The notes beneath the pieces are model-generated. The model made no database searches. It had not been told where the DNA came from and worked only from the letters and a program-made list of their open reading frames with translations. A DNA stretch of 32,376 nt, from IMG/VR virus record IMGVR_UViG_3300029309_003678, positions 1 to 32,376 of that record. The stretch is one strand, 5' to 3'. Origin of the DNA: a virus. A program made the translations under genes and the position numbers. This document shows, piece by piece, positions 1 to 8,318 of the stretch. Numbering within the stretch: the first letter of the stretch is position 1; each line of letters begins with the position of its first letter.

Positions 1-360
1 AGGTAGAATTGCCCAATCATGAAGGTAAAAAGTTTCTGTTATAACTTTTACTTTTGGATTAAGTTCTTCTGTGACTCTTTTTAAATTTGTAAAAAATGTT
101 TTGTGCTTCCTTGTAGCTTCGTGATTGCCATCAAATATGATAGTGTCTACAGTAACACCTTTTACAAAGTCAAAGTAGAGTGTTAACTCGTCCATAGAAG
201 GGACTCGATCAAACAAGTCCCCACCTATGATATGCAGACTAACATTCTTCTCTAGTTCGTAGATTTTGTCAAAGAACAGCTTGTATCGTGAACACGCCCA
301 AGCCATTGGAACATTCTTCTGTCCTAGTTTTATATGCCAATCTGCAGTAAATAAAATCAT
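1..360 (-). CDS. SbcD/gp47-like recombination nuclease subunit (partial, 3' end off window)
   Basis: The reading frame is open from ATG at 360 to the left window edge, giving the first 120 residues. It starts MILFTADWHIKLGQ and continues with GGDLFDR and FDGNHEA, the first metal-binding motifs (DxH, GDxxD, GNHD/E) of calcineurin-like phosphoesterases of the Mre11/SbcD/T4 gp47 type. Such subunits pair with an SMC-like ATPase (SbcC/gp46) and process DNA ends in phage recombination; the partner would be expected further left. The start overlaps the peroxiredoxin stop as ATGA (357-360), so the two are translationally coupled. The C-terminal part cannot be judged. Family call is firm; the exact role is inferred. 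Confidence 0.85.
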   Translation of the reverse strand, partial: MILFTADWHIKLGQKNVPMAWACSRYKLFFDKIYELEKNVSLHIIGGDLFDRVPSMDELTLYFDFVKGVTVDTIIFDGNHEATRKHKTFFTNLKRVTEELNPKVKVITETFYLHDWAILP

Positions 361-905
361 GCTACGAAATCATCTCCTGGATTCCATTCACAGCCTGTCA
401 GTCCTCCTGACTTTAAGGCTATAAGAGTCCTTAGTATTTCTTTAGCATTTCTGCCTGTATCATCACGGTTGACTGATACGTGAGCAATATACCCTTCTGG
501 GTCTAAAATAAATGTTGCCCTGTAACAAACTCCTTCTTCTTCATTTACAATTCCACATTCTCTCGAGAGAGCAAGACCACAGTCTGCTGCAAGAGGGTGT
601 CTTGTAGCATAAAGTGGGTGATGATCTCCCTGTTCACATTTCCATGCCCATTTGCAATACTCATTGTCGCCACTGATGCCAATGACTTCATCTGTTTCTT
701 GCAGTAGGGTATCCATTGCCACAATCTCAGTTGGGCAAATAAATGTAAAATCTTTTGGATAGAAATAAATAACTGACCAGTCTTTTAACTCATAGCTTTT
801 GACCACAGTAAAATCATGGTCAGCATCGTTATAATCTGGTGCACTCCTATTTCCGCTAACTGCGTTGAGTTTGAACTCAGGAAATTTATCTCCAATTCCT
901 AACAT
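357..905 (-). CDS. 2-Cys peroxiredoxin (AhpC/TSA family)
   Basis: 182 aa thioredoxin-fold peroxidase that reduces hydroperoxides. The active-site signature PxxxTxxC is present as PKDFTFIC (P50, T54, peroxidatic C57) and the conserved Arg is in YRATFILDP (R129). A second Cys near the C terminus, in GGLTGCEWNPG (C172), sits where the resolving Cys of typical 2-Cys enzymes lies, so the enzyme looks complete and active. It lies between an SSB-like gene, whose end it overlaps by one base at 905, and the SbcD-like gene (ATGA overlap), so it is co-transcribed with recombination genes. A peroxiredoxin is unusual in phages and is best viewed as an auxiliary metabolic gene; the physiological reductant is unknown. 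Confidence 0.93.
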   Translation of the reverse strand: MLGIGDKFPEFKLNAVSGNRSAPDYNDADHDFTVVKSYELKDWSVIYFYPKDFTFICPTEIVAMDTLLQETDEVIGISGDNEYCKWAWKCEQGDHHPLYATRHPLAADCGLALSRECGIVNEEEGVCYRATFILDPEGYIAHVSVNRDDTGRNAKEILRTLIALKSGGLTGCEWNPGDDFVA

Positions 906-1531
906 TAGATGTCAAACTCCTCGTTTATGCTTTCGTCTGCATCAGAGTTAGAAGAACCTGCTCTAATTCTGTCAAGTAATTCTTTCTGTGCATCTGGGGT
1001 AGGTCTAGCAAGCACTTCGTCCATGGATTTAAGGTCTGCAATTAATTCCATTTCTTTTTCGTTTAATGCTCTTGGTTTACATTTAAGTGGTTGTAATTGA
1101 TACTCCACATTGTAAGCCATTGGCCCAGTCTTTACTCTTTTGAAGTAAACGTCCCAACCTGTTTCTGGGTCTGCTGGGTCTCCTAAATCTTCTGCTGCTA
1201 GTAAGATTTGCTCAAGTAATTTTTTCTTGAGATTTAGTACTTTAATCTTTCCACCGTGTATGCATTGTATTGCATAAGACCAAGTACATTTTTGATCTGG
1301 ATAGTATTCTCTAATCCAATCTTTTTCAAGATTATTAAATGTTTCTTTCTCTCTATCAAAAGATAGGCACTCGAAAGGAACATTTTTATCATTTTCTCCT
1401 TTTAGCCAGTAAACGTATCTTGCGCATACATCACCAACCATTCGGACTACGTTATCGCCTTCTACATAAGTATAAGACTCTATTTTTCCTTTTTGGGCTT
1501 CGCCCTTTAATTTATTAAATGTTAATGCCAT
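905..1531 (-). CDS. gp32-like single-stranded DNA-binding protein (probable)
   Basis: 208 aa. The middle is rich in aromatic and basic residues (YVYWLKGEN, CTWSYAIQCIHGGK, GWDVYFKRVKTGP) and the last 15 residues are strongly acidic (SDADESINEEFDI). A core followed by an acidic tail is the arrangement of phage SSBs such as T4 gp32, in which the tail recruits replication proteins. The block DPETGWDVYFKRVKTGPM resembles the gp32 C-terminal core segment. No zinc ligands are evident. Position between the UvsW-like helicase region and the SbcD-like nuclease fits a role in replication and recombination. It overlaps the upstream gene by 10 nt. The family call rests on layout and motif resemblance, not on an alignment. 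Confidence 0.6.
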   Translation of the reverse strand: MALTFNKLKGEAQKGKIESYTYVEGDNVVRMVGDVCARYVYWLKGENDKNVPFECLSFDREKETFNNLEKDWIREYYPDQKCTWSYAIQCIHGGKIKVLNLKKKLLEQILLAAEDLGDPADPETGWDVYFKRVKTGPMAYNVEYQLQPLKCKPRALNEKEMELIADLKSMDEVLARPTPDAQKELLDRIRAGSSNSDADESINEEFDI

Positions 1532-1932
1532 TTAAGTTCTCCTTTAGTGATTTCTTCAAATAAAAAATGTATTCTACCATTCTCTACTTGTAGTAATCTA
1601 TTTTTTGTTAATATATCTTGCTTTCCAGTATAGAACAGCAAGTCCAGTGTGGTATCTTTTTTACTTTGATACTCAAAATAATTTCTCAGTGAAGCGATAC
1701 CTGCATACTGTGCAATTTCAACATCTGAGTATCTATTTCTTTGAATAAGCAATGCTTCTGGATTGATTAAAAAGCTTTTACCATGAAAACTTTTAGTCCA
1801 ATATTTGAAGCGCCTATCCTTTCTATTAATTGGAGGCTCTTTCTTATATGTCAGAATATAAAGGATAGAAACTATATCACCAACTTTTCCGTTGGTTTGA
1901 GTTCTTATCTTTTTCCAATCGTAGAATATCAT
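1522..1932 (-). CDS. Conserved hypothetical protein, possible small replication accessory factor
   Basis: 136 aa, basic, with no motif I can assign. It lies between the helicase gene (45 nt upstream) and the SSB-like gene (10 nt overlap). The start is awkward. ATG 1932 overlaps the -10 box of a consensus promoter (1931-1936), so a transcript from that promoter would begin inside the coding region near 1924. No other ATG, GTG or TTG occurs in the first codons and an in-frame stop lies just upstream. Translation from 1932 therefore needs read-through mRNA from the helicase gene, unless the promoter serves only the downstream genes. The position among replication genes suggests an accessory role, but the function is unknown. 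Confidence 0.65.
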   Translation of the reverse strand: MIFYDWKKIRTQTNGKVGDIVSILYILTYKKEPPINRKDRRFKYWTKSFHGKSFLINPEALLIQRNRYSDVEIAQYAGIASLRNYFEYQSKKDTTLDLLFYTGKQDILTKNRLLQVENGRIHFLFEEITKGELKWH

Positions 1933-1970
1933 TATATCAAAATATCAAGCATTTGTCAAGAACTGTTTTT
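1931..1970 (-). promoter_or_regulatory. Consensus phage promoter P1
   Basis: On the minus strand AAAAACAGTTC abuts TTGACA (1954-1959), followed by a 17-nt spacer and TATAAT (1931-1936). It overlaps the start codon of the 1522-1932 gene and should drive the SSB, peroxiredoxin and SbcD-like genes. Confidence 0.8.
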
Positions 1971-1976
1971 CGAATG

Positions 1977-3257
1977 TTAAATCGTCTCAACTTCATAGCT
2001 TTGTTTCATGTAGTAACCCAGTCTTGCATTTGCTTGTCGTCTAGCAGTTTTACCTTCAAAGTGAATATCAACGATGGTAGGTTGAGGTTTACCCTCATAT
2101 ATTCTTATTATACGACCAATCAGCTGTGTAAGAAGGGGTTCGTTATTAATTGGAGTTGCCAATATTACGCAACTCAAACAGTCTACAGATAATCCTTCTG
2201 AGAAAATACTCTGTGTTCCACAAAGAACATCTTTATCATAGAATATCTGTTTTATCATCTCAGGTCTCTGTTCGTGTGGTATTTCTCCAGTAACACAGAT
2301 AGAGTTATTTCCTACTAATCTATGACACTGCTTTAAAAAATCTACTCGATCAGATACTACTAATACTTTATGCCCTTTAGCAGCATACTTTGCGGCTAAT
2401 AAAGCTATCATGTTTTGGTACTCCCAGTTATATGCAATAGCATTTATTCTACTTGCCCAAGGTGTTTTTGCTCCGTCTGGAAACCTTACTCCAGACTTAA
2501 TCACATTTACTTTTGGTACTAAATAGTTTTCTTTGGGCGGCTTGTAAACATTCGTATTAAAGTAGTCACGAAAGATGACATGCCTACCATCTTTTCTTTC
2601 CATTGTACCTGTAAGGCCTATTTTGTACCTTGCTTTACTTGCATCTACAATCCTAGTAAATGTAGGACTAGATACGTGGTGCATTTCATCGAGAATAAGT
2701 GTGCCAAAAACATCACTAATCTCATTCATCTTTCGATAAAGTGTCTGCACATTTCCAATCACAATTGGAGCATCTATTTCATACCTACCACTACCTATGA
2801 TACCAGGTGTAATTCCAAAGACTTTTTGTGCCTCTTTTTCCCACTGCGACCGTAACGATATTGTATGTGTTACGATAAGTGTTTTCTGTTGCAACTTATT
2901 TGCAATAGCTAACGCAGTAAAAGTCTTTCCCCAACTGACCCAAGCGTTAATTATACAACTATCACTAACATCGTCATAGACTGTCTGTTGTGAAGGTCGT
3001 AAAGTAAACTTAAAGTCAAAAGGATCTATGGGCGATAACTTTCGTTTATCGACTATTTCGTAATCATCTGGGATTAAATCCGTTCTCCCGCTTGGGAGGG
3101 TAATCAAACCTTTTCGAACGACTCCCATATTTTTGATTATGAAAGGCGGGTCTAAAGGATTTCTTGGCGGTATAGCATATGTAAGTTCATCATCGAGTTT
3201 AGACTGCAAAGCAGGACTTACTTCCATGAATATTCTATTACTTAATACTGCTTTCAT
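1977..3257 (-). CDS. UvsW-like superfamily 2 DNA helicase
   Basis: 426 aa. Helicase motifs appear in order. Motif I is an unusual Walker A, AWVSWGKTFTAL (K111-T112), with Trp where UvsW-type proteins usually have Ala or Gly. Motif II is DEMHH (190-194), motif III is GLTGT (214-218) and motif VI is QLIGRIIR (378-385). A basic N-terminal region of about 85 residues precedes RPSQ, the Q-like motif before the motor. T4 UvsW remodels recombination intermediates and stalled forks, and the neighbours (DNA polymerase upstream, SSB and SbcD-like downstream) support that role. The start at 3257 overlaps the preceding gene's stop as ATGA. Confidence 0.92.
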   Translation of the reverse strand: MKAVLSNRIFMEVSPALQSKLDDELTYAIPPRNPLDPPFIIKNMGVVRKGLITLPSGRTDLIPDDYEIVDKRKLSPIDPFDFKFTLRPSQQTVYDDVSDSCIINAWVSWGKTFTALAIANKLQQKTLIVTHTISLRSQWEKEAQKVFGITPGIIGSGRYEIDAPIVIGNVQTLYRKMNEISDVFGTLILDEMHHVSSPTFTRIVDASKARYKIGLTGTMERKDGRHVIFRDYFNTNVYKPPKENYLVPKVNVIKSGVRFPDGAKTPWASRINAIAYNWEYQNMIALLAAKYAAKGHKVLVVSDRVDFLKQCHRLVGNNSICVTGEIPHEQRPEMIKQIFYDKDVLCGTQSIFSEGLSVDCLSCVILATPINNEPLLTQLIGRIIRIYEGKPQPTIVDIHFEGKTARRQANARLGYYMKQSYEVETI

Positions 3258-3733
3258 ATTTTACGCCAAGTCTTTTTTTGTTTTGTTTCTGAAAAAGAAT
3301 ATAAAATAGAGGGTTGTTTTCCCATATAAAGTACACTTGCATAACGAAGTCTAGCTTCGGGTGGTCTCTTTACAAAAAAAGGAAACGGAATATCTTTACA
3401 CCATATGAGTGTAGCTATATCCCGTTTCTCTATTTTATCTATCTTATGACTAATTATATTGCAAGTTTTTGTTTTTACCCACTTAAAATATATACCTTTA
3501 GTGTCTATATAGTTACTACCTTTGTGATGAACGAAATCTTGAAATCCCTCTATCATCACTTTTAATCGATATAAATTTTTATGTGGACTTTGCAATCTTC
3601 TTTGTCCAAGAGTTGTTCCTTTCATATTTTTATCATCTACTATCTGTGTATCACAGTATAGCAAGCCATCTCGTACTACAATTTCATCTGAATGTAGAAC
3701 ATAAACTGGCCATGTAATATTCTCAAGTTTCAT
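3254..3733 (-). CDS. Conserved hypothetical protein downstream of the DNA polymerase
   Basis: 159 aa from ATG 3733 (MKLENITWPVYVLHSDE). An earlier in-frame ATG at 3769 lies deeper inside the polymerase gene, so 3733, which overlaps the polymerase end by only 11 nt, is preferred; the ribosome site is weak either way. The C-terminal half has a conserved-looking run of the type IPFPFFVKRPPEARLRYASV followed by MGKQPSILYSFSE. There is no transmembrane segment and no metal cluster. It sits tightly between polA and the UvsW-like helicase, with an ATGA overlap to the latter, so a replication role is likely but unproven. Confidence 0.75.
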   Translation of the reverse strand: MKLENITWPVYVLHSDEIVVRDGLLYCDTQIVDDKNMKGTTLGQRRLQSPHKNLYRLKVMIEGFQDFVHHKGSNYIDTKGIYFKWVKTKTCNIISHKIDKIEKRDIATLIWCKDIPFPFFVKRPPEARLRYASVLYMGKQPSILYSFSETKQKKTWRKI

Positions 3734-5993
3734 ACATTTTACTAAACTTGCCGAAGGAGTAGTCATCACCTATATCAAAATCACACCCAATCGGGCAACC
3801 TGGTATAGATAGTCCTCTATCTTTTTGGACATTTCTTAGTAAAATTTCACTATATTCCTCTACTGCTTCCTCTTTCACTTCTGCTAGAATAGAGTCGTGA
3901 ACAAGAGCAAAGATTTTTGCGGGTACTTCCTTGCTAAGTACTTCTCGTTGTGCATCTACTGCACCAAGTAAGTTTATGTCTGAAGCTACAGACTGAACAA
4001 GAGAGTTTATGCCTGAACGGACTTCATGAGCAGCGATTGCTCGATCAGTAGATTTTACATTCGGTAATCTTCTCTTTCTACCAAAGAAGCTATAAATAAA
4101 TCCTTGCTTTTCGATAACTGTCTTACAGTTGTCTAACCACTTCTTCAACATGAAGAACTGTCTGAAGTAATCTTCAATAACTTCTTTAGCTTCACTTGTG
4201 CTAAAATATTTGCCACTATCTTTACTTACTTGTTCACTTATCTTTTTTGGTCCAGCACCATACATGATGCCGAAGGTTACGGCTTTTGCCATTTGTCTTT
4301 CTGTTGAGTAATACTCTGCAACTTCGTCAACTCCACAGGGTAAATTAAATACAAGTTTCGCAATGTTTGAGTGAAAGTTTCCACCGTCTTGGAATACCTG
4401 TTGGAGTGCTTTATCCTGTGCCAATACTGCGGCACAGTAAACTTCTGCTGTTGTTAAGTCCATTGCAACAATTTTATTGCCTGGCTTAGCTTTTATGCAA
4501 CCCTTGACGATAGGATTATCACGAGGTATTTGTTGCATATTCATTTTCCCACTAGATGAAAGACGACCAGATGTTGTACCGTGCAGATTAAAACCTGTAC
4601 GAAGTCTGCTGTCCATATCAAGGGCAGGAATAATTTTATCAAGATATGTACTCTTGATTTTTACTTTTTGTCTTATATCGAGTACAAGCTGTGGAACGGC
4701 ATGTTCTTCGGCTAACTGCCCAAGAACTTCTGCATCAGTTGAGTCAGCTCCTGTGCCTGTTTTCTTTCCTGTTGGTTTTAATCCGATATAATCAAACAGA
4801 AGGGAACGAAGTTGCATCGTACTGTTAGGGTTGAAGTCCTTACCTTGTGCTACTTCAAACATTTGAACTTCTTTAAATTCATATAATTTTTGTACTGCAC
4901 TATCAATTTCTTCTTGCATCAGCACCGTTGATTTAGTAAGTCGTTCTCTATCGAAGGGAACTCCATTACTCTCTACATCAAGAAGAAACTCTGTTGCAGG
5001 GAGAAGAATATTACGATAAACGTTTTTTAATTTTTCATTCTCCTCAACTTTCGGTAAGAACTTCTCATAAATGAGAAAAGTACAAACTGCGTCCATTGCT
5101 GCGTAATCTTTCATGACTTCATATGGAATCATATCCCATGTGAAATCTTGTTTGAGTAAGCCATTACGCTTACGAAAGGCTTCTATCCAATCGTACATTG
5201 GTTTCTCATAATCTCCAAAAGGAGTAAATTTGAGAGCGAGTTGTTTTAGGCCGTGAGTGCCTGGATTCTCATTTAATGTGTAATGCATTAACATTGTATC
5301 TTCAAACTGTGGAAACTTAAATCCAAATTGGTATCTAAAGAACGCAATATCAAACTTACTGTTATGAAAGACTACTTTCTTTTTATTAAAAAGTTCTTGT
5401 AGTAGCTGTTCTGCTTTCTCATCAATACAGTCTGTAAGTATATAGGCTCCATGGTTTTCTTTATAAGCTAAACTTATACCAATCATGTGTCCATCACGAG
5501 GGTAAAGACTAGTTGTCTCTGAGTCAAGTGCAACAAAATCATTTTCATGCTCTATTGCATCTTCTAAAAATTTGTGTAGTTCTTCACTGTCTGTAATACC
5601 AAAACAATGGTCACTATCTAGCTTCTCTTGTTTTAGTTCTCCAGATATAAACTTCACTATATTATCTCTAGATTCTATCCATGTCTTTTTAGCCTCAGGT
5701 TTAAAAGCAAGCATGGCTGGATTAATAACAGGTAAGAACTTGTCCTCAACTATTCTACCAGTATACTCTGTGATAGAGTTTATTTTGGTAAAGTGTTTTA
5801 AAGGCTCACTTCCTACAAGTATCACCCAGTCATACTTCTCGAGGTCAATATTAATATCAACATCTCGTTTCAGTACTTTTTTAATCTGCGGATTCGAGCA
5901 GAGAACATAAGAATCGAACTGAATCTTGTTCTCAAAAAGCTCGAAGAACTTATTTCTGCTTGGTTTACTTTCTATTAATGCTATTTTTTTCAT
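3723..5993 (-). CDS. Family A DNA polymerase with 3'-5' exonuclease
   Basis: 756 aa replicative polymerase. Exonuclease motifs: ALDSETTSL (D157, E159), HNSKFD (N211, D215), YAAMD (Y297, D301), so proofreading should be intact. Polymerase motifs: A is AMDLTTAEVY (D512), an unusual version of DYSQIELR; B is RQMAKAVTFGIMYG (R566, K570, F574, Y578), with Phe at the site equivalent to E. coli Pol I F762; C is VHDSILAEV (H699, D700, S701). Residues 1-125 are not part of the usual Klenow-like core and include WVILVGSEPLKHF and LPVINPAMLAF, resembling the C-terminal half of uracil-DNA glycosylase folds. The ATG is 7 nt after the -10 box of promoter P2, so the mRNA should be leaderless. Confidence 0.96.
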   Translation of the reverse strand: MKKIALIESKPSRNKFFELFENKIQFDSYVLCSNPQIKKVLKRDVDINIDLEKYDWVILVGSEPLKHFTKINSITEYTGRIVEDKFLPVINPAMLAFKPEAKKTWIESRDNIVKFISGELKQEKLDSDHCFGITDSEELHKFLEDAIEHENDFVALDSETTSLYPRDGHMIGISLAYKENHGAYILTDCIDEKAEQLLQELFNKKKVVFHNSKFDIAFFRYQFGFKFPQFEDTMLMHYTLNENPGTHGLKQLALKFTPFGDYEKPMYDWIEAFRKRNGLLKQDFTWDMIPYEVMKDYAAMDAVCTFLIYEKFLPKVEENEKLKNVYRNILLPATEFLLDVESNGVPFDRERLTKSTVLMQEEIDSAVQKLYEFKEVQMFEVAQGKDFNPNSTMQLRSLLFDYIGLKPTGKKTGTGADSTDAEVLGQLAEEHAVPQLVLDIRQKVKIKSTYLDKIIPALDMDSRLRTGFNLHGTTSGRLSSSGKMNMQQIPRDNPIVKGCIKAKPGNKIVAMDLTTAEVYCAAVLAQDKALQQVFQDGGNFHSNIAKLVFNLPCGVDEVAEYYSTERQMAKAVTFGIMYGAGPKKISEQVSKDSGKYFSTSEAKEVIEDYFRQFFMLKKWLDNCKTVIEKQGFIYSFFGRKRRLPNVKSTDRAIAAHEVRSGINSLVQSVASDINLLGAVDAQREVLSKEVPAKIFALVHDSILAEVKEEAVEEYSEILLRNVQKDRGLSIPGCPIGCDFDIGDDYSFGKFSKMYET

Positions 5994-6000
5994 AATATAT

Positions 6001-6040
6001 ATTATACTAAATTTTTAACCTTGTGTCAAGAACTATTTTT
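6001..6040 (-). promoter_or_regulatory. Consensus phage promoter P2, leaderless DNA polymerase mRNA
   Basis: AAAAATAGTTC abuts TTGACA (6024-6029), with a 17-nt spacer and TATAAT (6001-6006). The polymerase ATG at 5993 is 7 nt beyond the -10 box, at the expected +1, so no ribosome-binding site can be transcribed. Confidence 0.9.
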
Positions 6041-6931
6041 CTCATGTTCAAGTAGGTCTTTTTCTTCTTTATTTAAAATTTCTAAAATTCTTTTGTAATG
6101 TTTTTCTTCAAAACATTCTGTACCACCATTTTCTTGTAGGGGTAAATATTGTGGTATTCTATCACATTGATTTTGTGTTTCTGTTTCTATTCTTCTAGCG
6201 TGATAGTATGTTGTTTCTATTTCTTTAATTATTTCAAAAGGAGGCCATTTTACTGATCTTCTATCTATTCCTCTTTTTGTATGTCCTGTTTTCAATACTC
6301 CATCTTCAAATTGTATAAAATAAACTATACAAGGGTGTTTTCCTAATTTATGATTTTTAAGTTGTGATAGTGGCATACAACCAGCTTGAGTACACATTCT
6401 ACATCCCGTATTTGCATCTGCTCTCACTTTACTTTTATGTCCATATTCTAAGCACTCTACTTCGAAGTAAGTTTTTCCATGTCCAACTGATCCATTTACT
6501 GGCATAAATCCTCTTGAAAGTAATTTTTCAAAGTAATCTACTGGATTATAAGCTGAGTTTCCTCCTCTAGTTATTTTTCCATTTGCTTGTAAAACTGTTA
6601 GTCTTATCATTACTGCTTTCCAACTTCTTTCGGGGAAAATCTTTCTGAATAAATTTATGCTTAACTCTTCACTACCCTCACACAAACTATATGCTAGTGC
6701 AAGACATTCTTCTTCATCTTCAGTCCACTTTCCTCCTCTAGTAAATCCTCCATATCCTCCCTCTAAACATCTCTCTACTCCATAAGTTTTTACACTACTA
6801 AGTCTTTTTGTTACTGAACTTAGTGTTGGAGCCAGGTCTGTAAAAGGCCATTTATTATATGCTTCACTAGCGGTATTACAACTTAGCAAATACTCAAAAT
6901 GATGTTTCTTATAATCAAATTTAACGGTCAT
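6026..6931 (-). CDS. SANT-like plus GIY-YIG/T5orf172-like protein (homing-endonuclease type)
   Basis: 301 aa with three recognisable parts. Residues about 65-120 form a Myb/SANT-like helical domain (GGKWTEDEEECLALAY then RSWKAVMIRL). Residues about 155-185 hold a Cys/His cluster (VECLEYGHKS, CRMCTQAGC) that could bind zinc. The C-terminal third (CIVYFIQFEDGVLKTGHT, then RRIETETQ and NGGTECFEE) matches the minimal GIY-YIG-like T5orf172 nuclease plan, ending in a G-G-T-E-C-F block that is shared with the 11581-11946 protein. DNA-binding plus nuclease modules are typical of mobile or host-take-over endonucleases. It overlaps the primase gene by 11 nt. Nuclease activity is inferred, not shown. 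Confidence 0.7.
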   Translation of the reverse strand: MTVKFDYKKHHFEYLLSCNTASEAYNKWPFTDLAPTLSSVTKRLSSVKTYGVERCLEGGYGGFTRGGKWTEDEEECLALAYSLCEGSEELSINLFRKIFPERSWKAVMIRLTVLQANGKITRGGNSAYNPVDYFEKLLSRGFMPVNGSVGHGKTYFEVECLEYGHKSKVRADANTGCRMCTQAGCMPLSQLKNHKLGKHPCIVYFIQFEDGVLKTGHTKRGIDRRSVKWPPFEIIKEIETTYYHARRIETETQNQCDRIPQYLPLQENGGTECFEEKHYKRILEILNKEEKDLLEHEKNSS

Positions 6932-7772
6932 ATAAACTCTCTTTTAATTTTTGTACAGATACTTCACTAAGAGCACCAGCGTCTCCTAAATCTGGAGGTA
7001 TACGAACATTATAATACTTTAGTTGTGTATCTTCGCAGAGTTTTATTACTTTTTCTACTGCGCTCTGACCCGCATCATCTGGGTCAAAAAATATATCTAT
7101 CTGCTCAACTCCTTTCATTTTTAGAAGTTGTAACTTATCTGGTGTTATATTAGATATTCCAAAACAGCACAAAGCATTTGTCAATCCTTTATCATGTAGA
7201 TTTACTACATCAAATATACCTTCTACTAATAATACTCTACCTTTAATAGGTTTTACATTAGTAGGAAACATTGGTAACTTCACTCTAGGAGGGTGAAAGA
7301 TATACTTTGGTTGATCTTTAATATGAGTATTCATTCTTAATCTACCATTAAATGCTACTATTTTTCCTGTAATATCTCTAATAGGAAATACTATTCTGTC
7401 TTTGAAAGGTGGATTTACACACATAAATGCTTCGAAGTTTCTATATGTTTCTTGTCTTATATTTCTTTCTGTGCCAACATAAGGCAATATGTCTGTAGGC
7501 ATTTGTAAGCCTATTGATTCTGACCTTTTACGGTCTATTGTTTGTTTTAATTTTTCTCTTTTTATATCTAAGTAATTACTAGGTTTATCGAATAACTTAA
7601 AAATATTTCCTTTAAAACCACAAGAGAAACAATTAAATACTCCTGTAATTTTATCTATTCTCATACTGGGGTTGCTATCATCATGCTCAGGGTTGAGACA
7701 CGACACAACAAAGTCCGCAGGGGACATTTTAAAGGGAATATTTTCTTCTACTAATAATTCTTCTACTGTCAT
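6921..7772 (-). CDS. DNA primase (CHC2 zinc finger and Toprim)
   Basis: 283 aa, short compared with bacterial DnaG, as is usual for phage primases. Zinc-binding residues C25, H30, C48 and C51 form a CHC2-type finger (CLNPEH, then CFSC). The Toprim domain has LLVEGIFDVV (E184) and IFFDPDDAG (D230, D232), the metal site for primer synthesis. There is no C-terminal helicase domain; the helicase is a separate gene (8627-9988), so the two must act as a pair, as in T4 gp61/gp41. The ATG at 7772 overlaps the deformylase stop as ATGA. Confidence 0.94.
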   Translation of the reverse strand: MTVEELLVEENIPFKMSPADFVVSCLNPEHDDSNPSMRIDKITGVFNCFSCGFKGNIFKLFDKPSNYLDIKREKLKQTIDRKRSESIGLQMPTDILPYVGTERNIRQETYRNFEAFMCVNPPFKDRIVFPIRDITGKIVAFNGRLRMNTHIKDQPKYIFHPPRVKLPMFPTNVKPIKGRVLLVEGIFDVVNLHDKGLTNALCCFGISNITPDKLQLLKMKGVEQIDIFFDPDDAGQSAVEKVIKLCEDTQLKYYNVRIPPDLGDAGALSEVSVQKLKESLYDR

Positions 7773-8215
7773 GGTCTATATACTTTTCCTCTATCTTCAA
7801 TTAAAAATCCATTCAAGTGATCTAGTTCATGTTGCACTACTCTTGCATCAAAATCTTTAAATTTTCTTTTTATCTTTACATATTCACCTTCTCTAAGTGA
7901 TGTGTATTCAAGAATAATATAACTTGATCTTTTTATTTTTACCATTATATCTCCACAACTTAGACACCCTTCATAATCACTTTTAGTAAAAGAACTTCTT
8001 TCTAATACTTTTGGATTCATAAATAACTCTGGGTCAGGCATTTGACCTGCTAAAAAGATTCTATAAGGTAGTCCTATTTGTATTGCAGATATGCCAACAC
8101 CTTTATGCTTTTCCATCGTATCATACAAATCTCCAACTATCTTTTTTAGTTCTTCTATAGTTCCATTCCATTCATGGGACATAGTTCTTAATTTATTTTT
8201 GTCTGTTACTAACAA
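7769..8215 (-). CDS. def: Peptide deformylase
   Basis: 148 aa. All three deformylase motifs are present: GVGISAIQIG (motif 1, GxGxxAxQ), EGCLSCGD (motif 2, metal Cys) and QHELDHLNG (motif 3, the HExxH metal site). The protein is short and lacks the C-terminal extension of bacterial enzymes, as in other phage deformylases. It removes the formyl group from nascent proteins and is thought to keep synthesis efficient during infection. The start codon is TTG (8213-8215), preceded by a strong AAGGAG at an 8-nt spacing, which decides the start. It overlaps an upstream micro-gene and ends with an ATGA overlap onto the primase. Confidence 0.94.
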   Translation of the reverse strand: MLVTDKNKLRTMSHEWNGTIEELKKIVGDLYDTMEKHKGVGISAIQIGLPYRIFLAGQMPDPELFMNPKVLERSSFTKSDYEGCLSCGDIMVKIKRSSYIILEYTSLREGEYVKIKRKFKDFDARVVQHELDHLNGFLIEDRGKVYRP

Positions 8216-8318
8216 TTTCTAACTCCTTGGGTAACTCTTTGTTGCAATGTGGACACACCAATGGCAACCCTAATAATTTTCTATATATGCAATCTTTAAT
8301 GTAGGAAATCGTTTCCAT
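8193..8318 (-). CDS. Micro-gene, 41 aa with a CPHC motif
   Basis: 41 aa: METISYIKDC, IYRKLLGLPL, then VCPHCNKELPKEL. The CPHC pair, plus one more Cys at residue 10, hints at a small metal- or redox-linked knuckle, but there are too few ligands for a sure zinc ribbon. It overlaps the 8296-8466 gene at its start and the deformylase at its end by 23 nt each, in other frames. The coding call rests on the CPHC motif and on filling an otherwise empty gap in a densely packed operon. Function unknown. Confidence 0.5.
   Translation of the reverse strand: METISYIKDCIYRKLLGLPLVCPHCNKELPKELEIVSNRQK

Noticed and set aside
4477-5910. Plus-strand frames inside the DNA polymerase gene
   Set aside because: Shadows of a strongly conserved minus-strand gene, with no promoter or ribosome site.
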